64,000 nt of DNA, taken from contig NC_030683.2 in NCBI RefSeq assembly GCF_000004195.4, forward strand, positions 75,983,764 through 76,047,763, in the 5' to 3' direction. How positions within the stretch are numbered: position 1 is the stretch's first letter; every line of letters begins with the position of its first letter. The DNA is from Xenopus tropicalis (lineage: Eukaryota > Chordata > Amphibia > Anura > Pipidae). The notes below the pieces were generated by a model. It worked only from the letters and a program-made list of their open reading frames with translations. It did no database searches and was not told where the DNA came from. The position numbers and the translations under genes are program-made. This document shows, piece after piece, positions 42,799 to 53,633 of the stretch.

Positions 42799-43800
42799 TG
42801 TATATATACTTATATACTTGTACCAGCATGAGAATGTCGGATATACAACTTATGGTCCTCCCTGCCATTATCAGTACTCATAGCAAGTCTCCTCCCCCAT
42901 TTTCCCTTACTATGCCCACTACCTCATCTATCCTATATACCACATAATTACTTGCTGCACCCCCCCACATCTAGTTTAAAATCTCCTCCAGCCCTCTAAC
43001 CATCTTCTCCCCCAAAGCAGCTGCACCATCATTATTGAGGTGCAGCCCATCCCTGGCAAAGAGCCTGTAGATGATTGAAAAATCATCCCAGTTCTCCAAA
43101 AACCCAAAGCCCTCCTCCCTACACCAATCTCTCAGCCACACATTAATCTCCCACTTCCTTCTTAACGTTGCTTGTGGCAGAGGTAACATCTCTGAGAAAA
43201 TTACCTTGGAATTCCTCAACCTCAACTTATCACCTAGTTTTTTTAAATCGTTCTTGAGGACCTCCCCCCCTCCTGTAACTTTGTCATTGGTACCTACAGT
43301 ATGTGTACCAAGGCTGCTGGGTCTTCCCCAGCCCCTCCCAATAGTCTGTCCACTCGTTCCACCACATGCCAAACCCTAGCACCAGGCAAGCAACATACAG
43401 TTCGGCATGCAGGGTTCTTGCAATAAATTATGCTATCCACTGTTCCAATAACTGAATCCCCTATAACTATAGCCATTCTTCCCTTCCTAGCACTACTACT
43501 CCCACCACCTGTATTAGAGGCGTTTCCCCCAGGGTGCTCTGAGAGTCAGCCTGCTCCATACGTGCCAGTTCAGAGCTGTCTTCCCCAGCATCTTCACCCA
43601 AAATAGCAAATCTGTTGGTTTGGACAAGCTGTGAACCAGCCGCCCTACTCTTCCATCCCCTACTTCTCCTCTTGACTGTTAAAACATGTCTTCCTCATTA
43701 ACCTCTACTTTCCCTTCTTCACCCCCTACCACACTGGCCCCTGCCAGTAGTTGCTCAAAGCAGAGGAAGAAAACTGCTCTGGATCAGAGTGTATGCACAA
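41641..43800 (-). pseudogene. CR1-like LINE 5' half: ORF1 esterase-like and endonuclease regions
   Basis: Minus strand, 5' to 3': ORF1 N-terminal remnants (43480-43800), an SGNH/esterase-like segment (42971-43372: LGTHTVGTNDKVTGGGEVLK, LPLPQATLRRKWEINVWLRD, ARDGLHLNNDGAAALGEKM), then ORF2 APE endonuclease (42519-42716: FTNARSLTCKVGELEVLMLE, DVTDIAEMWLNESHDW), endonuclease C-terminal part (42091-42294: VEEPTRNHDILDLVISNNPE, VVGVNPWVIV) and the linker before RT (41678-41926). Many frame breaks; a (TA)n expansion interrupts it at 42718-42797. No RT follows. ORF1 esterase domains are known for CR1-clade LINEs. Confidence 0.8.
42718..42800. repeat. (TA)n microsatellite
   Basis: About 80 bp of nearly pure TA inside the CR1 copy, between the ORF1 and endonuclease remnants. 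Confidence 0.95.
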
Positions 43801-44683
43801 AGAAAAACAACACTCGTTAGAAGGTGCTGATGGGCAAATGTGTCTTTTGTTAGTTCTTTGGACATGTATGTAAAGAAGGACATGAAGGAAAAGATTTGGA
43901 AAGGGAATTGTTGGATTATTTTCCTTTCCTACTTTAAATAAGACCAGTTAAAATTAAGGATTAAAAGGATGGTAAAAAAGGAAAAAGACTTTAGTGGTAA
44001 GTTGTACTGTCAAGCTATGGAGTCTTCTTTGCAAAAGGTTCAGACTTTTGTGGATGCAGCAGGCAGTTGTGGTTTTGGGACATGTATAGCTGGGCAATGG
44101 TGTTCAGCTCAGTGGTTGCATTATTAGGTAGAGGAAGAGTTTATCATTCTTGGAGTTGATTGCAGTGGCCCTCTTTGTTTGTGGTGGGATCTGAAAGATT
44201 GGAGGATTGCTTCTTTCTCTAACAATGTGTGTGGCAAAAGGGTTCTGCTTCTGGGTAATATCGGGCTAACTCTATCAAGGACGGGTATAGGGGCCTCTAG
44301 GGCCCCTATACCAACAAATTGATGCAGTCCCCAATTCAAGGGAAAGATCAACCCTGCCTGATAGGCACCTGGCTGATTTTCAGCCTGATATCAATTAGGG
44401 GGCCCTATACATGGGCAGAAATAGCTGCTTAAATGTGCCCATGCCCCATTACTCTGGAAATGCTAGATGCAACTTGTGCACAATTTGTGTTAAACTGAAG
44501 TATAATTATGTCCATTTAAAATAATCAGGTTCAGTTGTGTTAACAAATAAGCTCACTGCTATGAATAGGATCTATTTGAAAACAGCATTACTGTATGCTA
44601 CACAATTAGGGCAACAGCATTCCTACAACCTGTAAAAATGCAATTTTAAAAGACTACAACCTTCCTGCCATTGCCACTGTCTC
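43801..44683. other. Unassigned sequence
   Basis: No gene. GGGGCCTCTAGGGCCCC palindrome near 44290. Confidence 0.35.
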
Positions 44684-44686
44684 TAA

Positions 44687-45173
44687 GGGGCACATTTACT
44701 AACCCACGAATGGGCCGAATGCGTCCGATTGCGTTTTTTTCGTAATGATCGGTAATTTTGCGATTTTTTTCGGCGTCTTTGCGATTTTTGCGTAAAAACG
44801 CAAGTTTTTCGGCGTCTTTACGATTTTTGCGTAAAAACGCGAGTTTTTCGTAGCCATTACGAAAGTTGTGCAAAGTCGCGATTTTTTCGTAGCGTTAAAA
44901 CTTGCGCGAAACGTCGCGCCTTTTAAGTTTTAACGCTATGAAAAAGGCGCGACTTTGCGCGCAAGTGTTGACTTTGCGCAACTTTCGTAATGGCTACGAA
45001 AAACTCGCGTTTTACCGAAAAAATCGTAAAGACACCGAAAAACTCGCATTTTTACGCAAAAATCGTAAAGACGCCGAAAAATCGCAAAAAATACGGAAAA
45101 GTCGCAAAATGTTCGTTTCCAATCGGAATTTTTCCAATTCGGATTCGAAATCGTGTCTTAGTAAATCAGCCCC
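44687..45173. mobile_element. CG-rich palindromic MITE (TTTTTCG family), complete
   Basis: Ends GGGGCACATTTACTAA and TTAGTAAATCAGCCCC; flanks TAA/TAG suggest a 3-bp duplication now mutated. Inverted arms built from TCGTAAAGACGCCGAAAAA / TTTTTCGGCGTCTTTACGA words; the centre near 44920 reads CGCGCCTTTTAAG and AAAAAGGCGCG. No coding capacity. Confidence 0.75.
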
Positions 45174-45766
45174 TAGCTGTGAGGTTTGAAAAAACACCAG
45201 CATAGGCAATTCTAAATTTACATTTGCCTCAAAACTTGCACACAAATGTTTTTAGGTACCACATGACATGAAGGTAGTAATATTTTGATGCATAATTTGG
45301 ACATTGTAACCCTATTTTTTCACAGACTCCAGCACTAACTTAACAAACACAGAGCATCAATTGCATTGGATCCTTTCTCTCTCAGCTGAGCCTTCGCATG
45401 TGTGTTGAGGAAAGGAGGGGTGTTGCTGAACAACACCTCTCAGCTCCACAAACTGTTATTGGTCCAAGAATCTCTGATGTCCAAAATCCTATGTGTTTAT
45501 TTAGAAAATACACAAAGCAATACTCACATAGTACCAATGTAGCAACTGAGGTAAAATGGTTATGGCAGAGCTGTCAACCAACCTCATGTCATTGGGGAAT
45601 AATGATCCAGTTTTGTTTTTTAGCCCTGAATTCCTCTTCACACTAAATGATAACATGAAATAAGGTCTCAAAATGGCCTGGAGTGGATCATTATTTCCCT
45701 CATGACATGGGATTGGTTGATATTAACATGGGATTGGTTGATATTCATTTGTAGAACATTTAACAC
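45174..45766. other. Unassigned sequence
   Basis: GATTGGTTGATATT occurs twice, 21 bp apart, at about 45710-45745. No gene. Confidence 0.35.
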
Positions 45767-45769
45767 ACT

Positions 45770-46393
45770 GGGGCCGATTCACTAACGGTCGTTAACACTT
45801 AACACATAGTTTTGTTAATTAAGTGATGATTCATCAAAGTAATTTTTAAATTACTACTCATATCGCAAATTATTGCAAAGCATTATGTCCATCGCATTGC
45901 GGTAATCATCTAATAGAAATAATACTAATGCATAATTCCCAGATATACAGTATTTTAAGCGTTAAAAACATAAAAGGTTGCGATAATTACTGTGAAAGGT
46001 AATGCCTCCCAGGAGTAGGCTTTACCAAACAACATTGCAGCTGATGATTGTCTGTGTTGACAAGATGGAGTTTGCAGTCGGATTTTTTCTGGAATCTGAA
46101 GAAGAGAATGAAGTATGTGTTTGCCCTAGAGTGATGCATCTTCCAGTTTTCAGGGAAATGTTAATACCGCGTGCTATGAAATAAAGATAATGCATGGTTT
46201 AAAATGCTGTTAAAAATATGTCATCGCAACTTACATATAAACTTACAATAACTTACAATAAAACTGCTTCTTAATTCAGACAAGTGTCTTTTTTGTGAAT
46301 CAATCATTAATTCTCCAAATATAAGAAGTGATAATATTTTTAACTCATGCTAAAAATAACACTCATTTTTTCAGCCTTTAGTGAATCGGCCCC
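45770..46393. mobile_element. MITE with GGGGCCGATTCACTAA ends, 3-bp ACT duplication
   Basis: Left end GGGGCCGATTCACTAACG, right end TTAGTGAATCGGCCCC; ACT on both sides (45767-45769, 46394-46396). Termini belong to the same superfamily as the CG-rich MITEs and the outer element at 35416, but the interior is ordinary AT-rich sequence with TTAACACTTAAC / AATAACACTC words. Possibly Harbinger-like. Confidence 0.7.
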
Positions 46394-46710
46394 ACTGATA
46401 CTTCTTGGAAACAGAATTGGCAGGATCCCACTTAACCTTTGTGACACCCTTTAGGACACTGGAACCTTAGGGATAACTTTAATCTCAATCCCTTTTCACT
46501 ATAATACTTACCTTAACAGACAGAGAAGTTTTTGGGCCCCTGGTTGCCCTGAGCCTTTCAAATGACAACCCCTCCCCTTCCCCCCGACACTTAGAAACTC
46601 AGTTTGAGTGCTGACTGGCTGATGCTGTGCCTGTGGCGTTTTCTATGCCTGTGTATCTTGTGTGCCCCTAGAGACTTCAGTAAGGAACAGATCAGACAGG
46701 AGTGGGGGTG
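46394..46710. other. Unassigned sequence
   Basis: No gene seen. Confidence 0.35.
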
Positions 46711-46712
46711 AA

Positions 46713-46880
46713 TAGTGATGAGCGAATTTGTCCCATTTCAATTAGCCGAATGCAAAAATGTTGTGCTTCAAAATAATTTTTGCGTGTGTCAAAAAAAAAA
46801 TAGTTTCGTGAAAAAATCCGCCAATGGCGAAATGAGGAAATTCACGCCAAATACATGCCTGGTGAAAAAATGTGCACTAG
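46713..46880. mobile_element. hAT MITE fragment (TAGTGATG family)
   Basis: Left end TAGTGATGAGCGAATTTGTC; interior CCGCCAATGGCGAAATGAGG and ATACATGCCTGGTGAAA; right terminus replaced by GCACTAGCGATGAG. Confidence 0.6.
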
Positions 46881-47140
46881 CGATGAGTAAAAGCATTCTT
46901 CATTTTCTGGAAGCATGGCCTAGTTTTTGCAGTGTGAATGGCTCTATAGGGGGTTATCTAATTAAAAGGCCCAGAAGCAGTAACCTATAGCAACCAGTCT
47001 ACTGGAAGCATTTACTGGTCACCTGTTTAAAAACAAACATCTTATTGGACAAACTTAGTGCTTTTTAAAATGACATATGAGGGTTAGTGTTTTTATATCT
47101 GCTTTGTGATAATTGCTATACTATACCTGAGGATCATTCC
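46881..47140. other. Short unassigned sequence
   Basis: Nothing recognised. Confidence 0.3.
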
Positions 47141-47337
47141 TAGTGATGAGTGTATCTGTCCCGTTTCACTTCGCTGAAAAATTTGCGAAACTTTTCATGA
47201 AAATGCATTTGTCACGGGTACCATGCAACTTTTTTCTGCACACAACAATATTTACACGAGCGTGATTTTTCACACGCCCAACTTATTTCTTACTCCAAAT
47301 ACATAAGTCAAAAGTGCATGGTGAAAAAAATCACTCA
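47141..47337. mobile_element. hAT MITE fragment (TAGTGATG family)
   Basis: TAGTGATGAGTGTATCTGTC start, CACACGCCCAACTTATT interior, ATCACTCATCA at the right. Degenerate. Confidence 0.5.
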
Positions 47338-48079
47338 TCAAAATTGATTCCTTTTATTAAGCTGCTGTACAACTTTTTTCTAATTTCCATAGTAACTGCA
47401 CACCATGTCCTACTATACCAGGGTTCATCACAAATAGTCAAATGTTAGAATGAAAAGGTAACTAGTAATAGTCAGAAAGAGTCATGTGAACAAAACATTG
47501 CTAACATTATTGCTTCCATAGTACAGCTTTATAGCTTTTATTGCAGCTATTAAATTATTTTATAAATGTCAGTTATTGCTGAAACCTTTAAGACAGGACA
47601 AAACTCAGGCATGACCTTTCATAATCTAAACAGTTAATAGCACTTTTGATATATATGACATCTTTTGGTGGTTGATGTATACACCTTGAGATAAGGAAAG
47701 TATGATTACACATCATTATTTTTAATCTCTGTAAACTGATAACCAATTAGATTCATGCTACTAATGTCTGAGATCAGTAATGCAGTCTTTGCCAGTAGAA
47801 ATTTTCTATATGTAAGAGAAGGGTATTGTTCACTGGGCACATATTTCACAGTACAATGTTTTAGAATGCACTTAGCTTTACTTTAGCTCTCTGTGCCTAA
47901 TATTGCAAAATAAAGTTACCCTGTTTATTATTGGAGCCATACTAGATGGATGCACTTGAATATTCTCTTTCTCTGTAATAATAGAACACATTGAACTTGA
48001 TGGTGGCTAAACTAGCATATATACTGTATATACTCGAGTAGTGCACTGCTTTGTGCTAAGAAATAAACAAGGATTATAT
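47338..48079. other. Unassigned sequence
   Basis: No gene or repeat end recognised. Confidence 0.35.
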
Positions 48080-48641
48080 TACATAGTTACATAGTTACAT
48101 AGGGTTGAAAAAAGACCAGTGTCCATCAAGTTCAACCCATCCAAGTAAACCCAGCACACTTAACCCACACCTACCAATCTATACACTCGCATACATAAAC
48201 TATAAATACAACCACTAGTACTAACTGTAGATATTAGTATCACAATAGCCTTGGATATTCTGATTGATCAAGAACTCATCCAGGCCCCTCTTAAAGGCAT
48301 TAACAGAATCTGCCATTACCACATCACTAGGAAGGGCATTCCACAACCTCACTGCCCTCACCGTGAAAAACCACCTACGCTGCTTCAAATGGAAGCTCCG
48401 TTCCTCTAATCTAAAGGGGTGACCTCTGGTGCGTTGATTGTTTTTATGGGAAAAAAGTACATCCCCCATCTGCCTATAATCCCCTCTAATGTACTTGTAC
48501 AGAGTAATCATGTCCCCTCGCAAGCGCCTCTTTTCCAGAGAAAACAACCTCAACCTCGACAGTCTCACCTCATAGTTTAAATCTTCCATCCCCTTAACCA
48601 GTTTAGTTGCACGTCTCTGCACTCTCTCCAGCTCATTAATA
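48080..48641 (-). pseudogene. CR1-like LINE, strongly 5'-truncated
   Basis: Minus strand: open from [20 protein letters not shown] through [19 protein letters not shown] to [15 protein letters not shown] end and the conserved stop (48221-48622); 3' UTR and a TAGTTACA-repeat tail at 48080-48100. Intact in what is left; only 133 codons. 5' break at about 48641 after CTCATTAAT. Confidence 0.85.
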
Positions 48642-48951
48642 GCTCAATATATATGATGCAGCTTGGGTGATTGGCTGATTGCTATGTCATTTACGTTCAC
48701 AGTCCAATCTGCAATACCTAATTTGGTAAAAAGGGACCTATTACAAAAAAGGTTTTGCGATGTTCTATGCGTCACCGGACTGATCACCTCACTAGAAATA
48801 ATGCAAGATCTAACTGTAACAGAAAGAAGCGAGTAAAAGACACAAAATTGTCCATTCAGTGGTTGAAGTAATCTAGCATGTATGCACTTGGTTTGTATGT
48901 GAGCGCAGTGCCTTATAGGTGCCAGAAGGATGGACTTCAGTACTTAAAGGG
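48642..48951. other. Unassigned sequence
   Basis: Nothing recognised. Confidence 0.3.
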
Positions 48952-49135
48952 GAACAATTGCAAAATTAAAAAAAATAATATAATCTTAATCTTACTGAAA
49001 TAAGACACTTTCTAAATACAATCAATTAAAAATTCTGTACTATCTCTGAAATAATCAACAGATTCCCTTTCCCTCTGTCAGCATCTATCTCTCTGCATTC
49101 TGGATTTATGCAGAGAGACAGATTGCTAGCCAACC
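48952..49135. mobile_element. Left half of a TTAA-family MITE
   Basis: TTAAAGGGGAACAATTGCAA start and AATTCTGTACTATCT, CATTCTGGATTTATGCAGAG interior are typical of frog TTAA-targeted elements. No right end. Confidence 0.4.
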
Positions 49136-49695
49136 CTTTTTTGAAGCTTTCTAATGTATCTGCTGGTACAACCTCTTCAGGGAAAAAAATCATGTAAAAT
49201 CCTAGCTCTCACTGTAATAAACCCTTTGTACTGTATAAACGTTAAAAAAAATCTTTTAAATCTGGTCCCCCTCTATTCATATACTGTCAAGGCCAAATCA
49301 GACAATATATGCAGTTATTAGACAATCATTTACATGCACATTTATTTAAAGGACCCCACCCCAGACATTAGTCTAAGGCAAGGTCTTGAATATTTTATCT
49401 CAAGGTTCCCAACTGTTCCTTTTACCTAGGGCCTCATTTCAGGCCCATATCACCATATCTGTCCCAGGAAAATACCACTGGCATTATTTTATTTAAATTT
49501 AAGTCCAACATCATCCATTAAAAAAATACTAAAAACATTCTGCAAATTCTGATTACATATAACTAAACATTCTACAAATACAATTTATCCCATTATGCAC
49601 ATTTCCCCACATACCAAAACTTCCTTTAAATACCATGATCTACATAATTCTTATAGACTTTTATAATGATGCTCTCAGATGGATAAACCTGTATA
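49136..49695. other. Unassigned AT-rich sequence
   Basis: 49136-49275 (GTATCTGCTGGTACAACCTC, CTCACTGTAATAAACCCTTTG) looks like decayed LINE 3' sequence but is too degraded to assign. Confidence 0.3.
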
Positions 49696-49696
49696 T

Positions 49697-50005
49697 TGTG
49701 ACATGCTGACTGCCTGGACAAGTAGTTTTAGGGGAAATTAGCAATGGTAAGCAGGTAAGCAGAGGATCTGGGCATAGAGACAGGGACACCACTTCTTCAG
49801 GCAAAAACACAAGTTTAAATAAAGCACATTCTTTCCAACATAAAGCTCACAGTTCATCAACAAACAGTTCAACAAACTTGTTCAAAACTTGTCCCCTTTC
49901 TGGGACTCTCACTTTCCAGGGTAACTTCCACACTCTGGAACTTTTTTTGGGTTTCTCACCATCACCAGTGACTTTCACATATCCACGGTGACTCTCCCCC
50001 TCATG
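49697..50005. repeat. Unclassified repeat, short copy
   Basis: Homologous to 53634-53905: TGACATGCTGACTGCCTGxACA, GCAGGTAxGCAGAGGATC, ACAGGGACACCACTT, TTCATCAxCAAAC, TTTCCAGGGTAACTxxCA, CTGGAACTTTT and ACATCCACGGxGAC occur in order. LTR-like (TG start, AATAAAG at 49817) but no second end. Interrupted on the right by a hAT MITE end. Confidence 0.6.
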
Positions 50006-50007
50006 AA

Positions 50008-50075
50008 TAGTGATGGGCGAAATGTTTCACCAGGCATGGATTCGCTGTGAATTTCCGCGTTTCGCCATTGGGGAA
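50008..50075. mobile_element. hAT MITE left-end fragment (TAGTGATG family)
   Basis: TAGTGATGGGCGAAATGTTT, CAGGCATGGATTCGCTG, CGCGTTTCGCCATTGG; cut after about 66 bp. Confidence 0.7.
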
Positions 50076-50214
50076 CACATTTCTCGGGGTTTTGGGGTCT
50101 TGTTTTATTTGTCTTATTACAGTTTTGTTAAAAAAGCTGAATTCCCCTTTTAGCTGCAAGTCTCAGTTCCCCCAAAAGACCTGTTCAGCTTATTAGTTAC
50201 ATTTTGTTACTTTG

Positions 50215-51430
50215 GGGTGAATCTTTGCATATTTTTTATCTATTTGCTTTCCTCTTGAATTGTTGTTATTACCATATTACTCATATTACTCCCTCTCCAG
50301 TTCTGTGTCCCCTCTGCAATAGCCATAAATTTTAATCCTCTATGATTAACACCATGACAATGTTTGAAATATTTAGGAACACTGCTGTTCTCTGCATTTT
50401 CATTGATTCTTTTCCTATGTATTGCAATAAACAATAGTATATGTGACGCTCTTGGAGGTAATTATTAATGCGGTGATTAATAATAATAGTGTCTTTTTGT
50501 AACATTTGATTTGAATTGCATTGTCTTTCCTGCATATTTACACATTTTGTATAGCGCTCCTTTTTTCTTTTGTTGTTTCTGTGGGAATATAAAACTTTTC
50601 TTAAATGATTAGCTTTCCTGAATATAATTTCTGGTTTCCTTTTGAAGAACCCCTTTAAATGTATCATCTGGCTCTAAAATACTCCAATATTTAGATTATT
50701 TTGATATCTTGTATTCCCTGGGAATAGGTTGTAAAGAATGTACATTTATTTGTATGCTTTTCCTGTTTCTACTTTTACTGAATCCATTGTATTGATTTTA
50801 TTAATGAGTTCTTGCACAAGCATAGTATCCAAGGCTATTGTGATACTAATATCTACAGTTAGTATTAGTGTTTGTATATATAGTTTATGTATGTGAGTGT
50901 ATAGATTGGTAAGTATAGGTTGTGTGTGCTGGGTTTACTGGGAAGGGTAGAACCTGATGGTCTTTTTTCAACCGTATGCAAATATGTAACTATGTAACCC
51001 TTTTTCTGGTTCCCTTTATTTTGGATCTCTGAAACCTCGATTTAAACCTATTGTTTATAAAATCCAATTGTTGGTCTAAACAGTTCTTGAATATCCAGAA
51101 CTCCTTACATGGGATGTTTTGGATAAAAGGGCAATGATTACTGCTCGCAAGGACATAATTGCATACATCCGTTTTTTAAGAGGGTTTAAAATGTTATCTT
51201 TCCTAAAAATTGTATATTAGTGACTGTAATTAAAAGTGCATTCTAAGTTTAGGTAATTATTGCTTATATTATTCACAAATTCTACTAGCTGAGAATTTGT
51301 GAATAATATAATCGTTTGTGAATTGGTGCCTTACCATATGAATATAATATTGTCTATGAACTTCCGCCATAGGATAAAATTTGTGCCCACCTTCAGGATT
51401 AAGCTCAATTGTTTTGACTTTCCAATGAAT
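50215..51430 (-). pseudogene. Penelope-like element fossil (RT end plus GIY-YIG-like domain)
   Basis: Minus strand, 5' to 3': LWRKFIDNIIFIW (about 51340-51375), the RT catalytic segment of Penelope-like elements where FIDD would be expected (second Asp now Asn); then SNHCPFIQNIP and FWIFKNCLDQQLDFINNRF (about 51040-51150); a CR1 fragment interrupts at 50820-50998; then MIHLKGFFKRKPEIIFRKAN and HLRKVLYSH (50590-50667), NHRINNYLQERHIYYCLLQY with YIGKESMKM, recalling the GIY-YIG core, and KYFKHCHGVNHRGLKFMAI (50310-50370). The order RT, linker, GIY-YIG is diagnostic for Penelope-like elements. Frameshifts and stops throughout; zinc-binding Cys/His positions are mostly lost. Confidence 0.7.
50820..50998 (+). 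pseudogene. CR1-like LINE 3' terminus
   Basis: ATCCAAGGCTATTGTGATAC, AATATCTACAGTTAGTATTA, GTGTGCTGGGTTTACTGGGA and CTTTTTTCAACCGTATG, ending in ATATGTAACTATGTAAC. Only the last few codons plus 3' UTR, inserted in opposite orientation within the Penelope-like fossil. Confidence 0.8.
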
Positions 51431-51834
51431 AAAATAAATCTAAATGCATTTGTAAAACAGTACAAAACTTATTATGGCACATAAAAAAATGACTTTAAAA
51501 AAAGATTTTATTTTAAATTGCAATGCCTATTAGAAATACATATAAAGTAATAGAAAATGTAAATATATACAACAAGTAAGTTCTAGAAACTTTTCACTTC
51601 ATAACTAGGCCCTCTAACCACATAGGGGATCATTTTAGACCCACGAATGCAGGTGCACAAAATGGCGATTGTCACTGTGCAAATTTATCATTATAGGTAC
51701 TTGTGCCACTCCTTGAACTTTCTCATAATTTCGGTGAATACCTGTTTATTTATTTAAAAAATTGCATATGTAAGCTTATAAATTAGGTACTTGTGCTACC
51801 ATAAGATACACCAACTTTACCCAGTATGAGACTT
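51431..51834. other. Unassigned AT-rich sequence
   Basis: May hold further decayed Penelope-like RT sequence near its left edge; nothing firm. Confidence 0.3.
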
Positions 51835-53061
51835 TCTGCTAGGCATGAGCCCACGCATGTGTTGGAGGCCAGGGTGTTGTGCAATTGTAACTTACAATAA
51901 GAATGGGCACCAGTGGTTCTTGAACTTAAACAGGAACTTATTTATTTAACAGATCCACATAGGAGTATTAACAGACAATAGTGCAGGTCTCTTACATATC
52001 ATAGGTCAGGCTTATACTTGGTCACAATGACTCTATCCCCGCAGGGGACAATGTGTTACTCCCAGCTTTCAGGTTCTCCCCAGTGCAACCTAGGTGATTC
52101 ACTATTGAGTCCTAGGTCTGTACACTGGTAATCCCTCCACTATCCTTGTTGGAGCCAGAGCTGTTCACTAGCTAGCCTAACTATATGTCACACCTAGGGG
52201 CACATTTACTAACCCACGAACGGGCCGAATGCGTCCGATTGCATTTTTTTCGTAATGATCAGTAATTTGGCGATTTTTTCGGCGTCTTTACAATTTTTGC
52301 GTAAAAACGCGAGTTTTTCGGCATCTTTACGATTTTTGCGTAAAAACGCGATTTTTTCGGCGTCTTTACGATTTTTGCGTAAAAACGCGAGTTTTTCGGC
52401 ATCTTTACGATTTTTGCGTAAAAACGCGAGTTTTTCAGCGTCTTTACGATTTTTGTGTAAACACGCGAGTTTTTCGTAGCCATTACGAAAGTTGCGCAAA
52501 GTCGCGATTTTTTCATAGCGTTAAAACTTGCGCGAAACGTCGCGCCTTTTAAGTTTTAACGCTACGAAAAAGGCGCGACTTTGCGCGCAAGTGTTAACGC
52601 TACGAAAAAATCGCGTTTTTACGCAAAAATTGTAAAGACGCCGAAAAACACGCGTTTTTACGCAAAAATCGTAAAGACGCTGAAAAAATCGCAAAAAATA
52701 TGAAAAAGTCGCAAAATGTTCGTTTCCAATCGGAATTTTTCCAATTCGGATTCGAAATCGTGTCTTAGTAAATCAGCCCCCTAGTGTGATCTATAACAGA
52801 ACTTGCCTGACCTGTCTGGGACGATCTTGTACCCTGGTTTCATTTACTCTCTCTCTTACAAAACAGCCTTCTCCCACATGGCTGCTAAACCTTTTATATT
52901 ATAACACAATGCCACCTTATGGCCAAACTGTAGAACTGCAAAGGTCATCCTATGACCCAGGAAATGGGAATTACTTCCCATTATATTGAGGACCCCTTAT
53001 AACTGTCTACATAACTAGGGGACTGCCGTGAGAAAGGAATAACATTTACCTGTCCCCTACA
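51835..53061 (-). mobile_element. LTR, minus strand, containing a MITE
   Basis: Minus-strand start TGTAGGGGACAGGTAAATG at 53061, TATA-like ATATAAAAGGTTTAGC near 52900, AATAAATAAGTTCC polyadenylation-like near 51945. Related to 15100-15942. The CG-rich MITE 52197-52780 lies inside with a CTA duplication. Distal boundary approximate. Confidence 0.5.
52197..52780. mobile_element. CG-rich palindromic MITE (TTTTTCG family) with 39-bp internal repeats
   Basis: Ends GGGGCACATTTACTAA and TTAGTAAATCAGCCCC; perfect 3-bp duplication CTA (52194-52196, 52781-52783). In the left arm a 39-bp unit (GGCGTCTTTACGATTTTTGC then GTAAAAACGCGAGTTTTTC) is tandemly repeated about five times (52280-52475); the right arm has about two. 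Since 39 is 13 codons, the minus strand reads as a 13-residue repeat (RKDAEKLAFLRKN), an accidental open frame rather than a gene. Confidence 0.85.
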
Positions 53062-53633
53062 TATGCAACAGTACCTACTGATGTTGGGTTTCTGTGTCAA
53101 TTGCCACAGTGAACTCTTGAACCAAAAGTATTAGGCTCAGGTATCATTTTTACACTAAATGCCAGAAGTGACACAAACCAGGAAAATTAGTACTGAAATG
53201 ACACTAAATTATGTGAAAAACATTGCATTCAAAATTGCACTTTGCACACTGCACTTGAGGTAAGTAAATGACCCCTTACATGTTGGCTTGTTTACACTTG
53301 CCAAAATGAAGCATAGGCATGTGCCTAAGGAGCAATGGGTGGGGTGGGGCACGCACTGGTCATATGTCTCTTCTTTCTGCTTTCCCCTAATTTAGGCTGA
53401 CGAAAATGTATAGTGAATAATGAACTGGCACTCATGTTGGGAGTTGTGCACGTACAATCGCTCTTTGAGGATGGGCTCCAGGGTGAGCATGCAACAAAAC
53501 AAACAGAGTGGTGCATTTGCCTTGGTCACCCTGGACCTCAGCCCAAGCACTTCTGTGTTTTCTTGGATTCATTGGGTGGTGCTACAGAGAGTAATGTGCT
53601 ATGAGAAAATGACAAATTGAACACTTTTGAGTG
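53062..53633. other. Unassigned sequence
   Basis: No gene; small open frames in both strands at 53325-53620 lack family features. Confidence 0.35.

Noticed and set aside
52209..52516. ORFs of 13-residue RKDAEKLAFLRKN-type repeats
   Set aside because: A shadow of the 39-bp repeat in a MITE; the same DNA read in other frames and strands is equally open.
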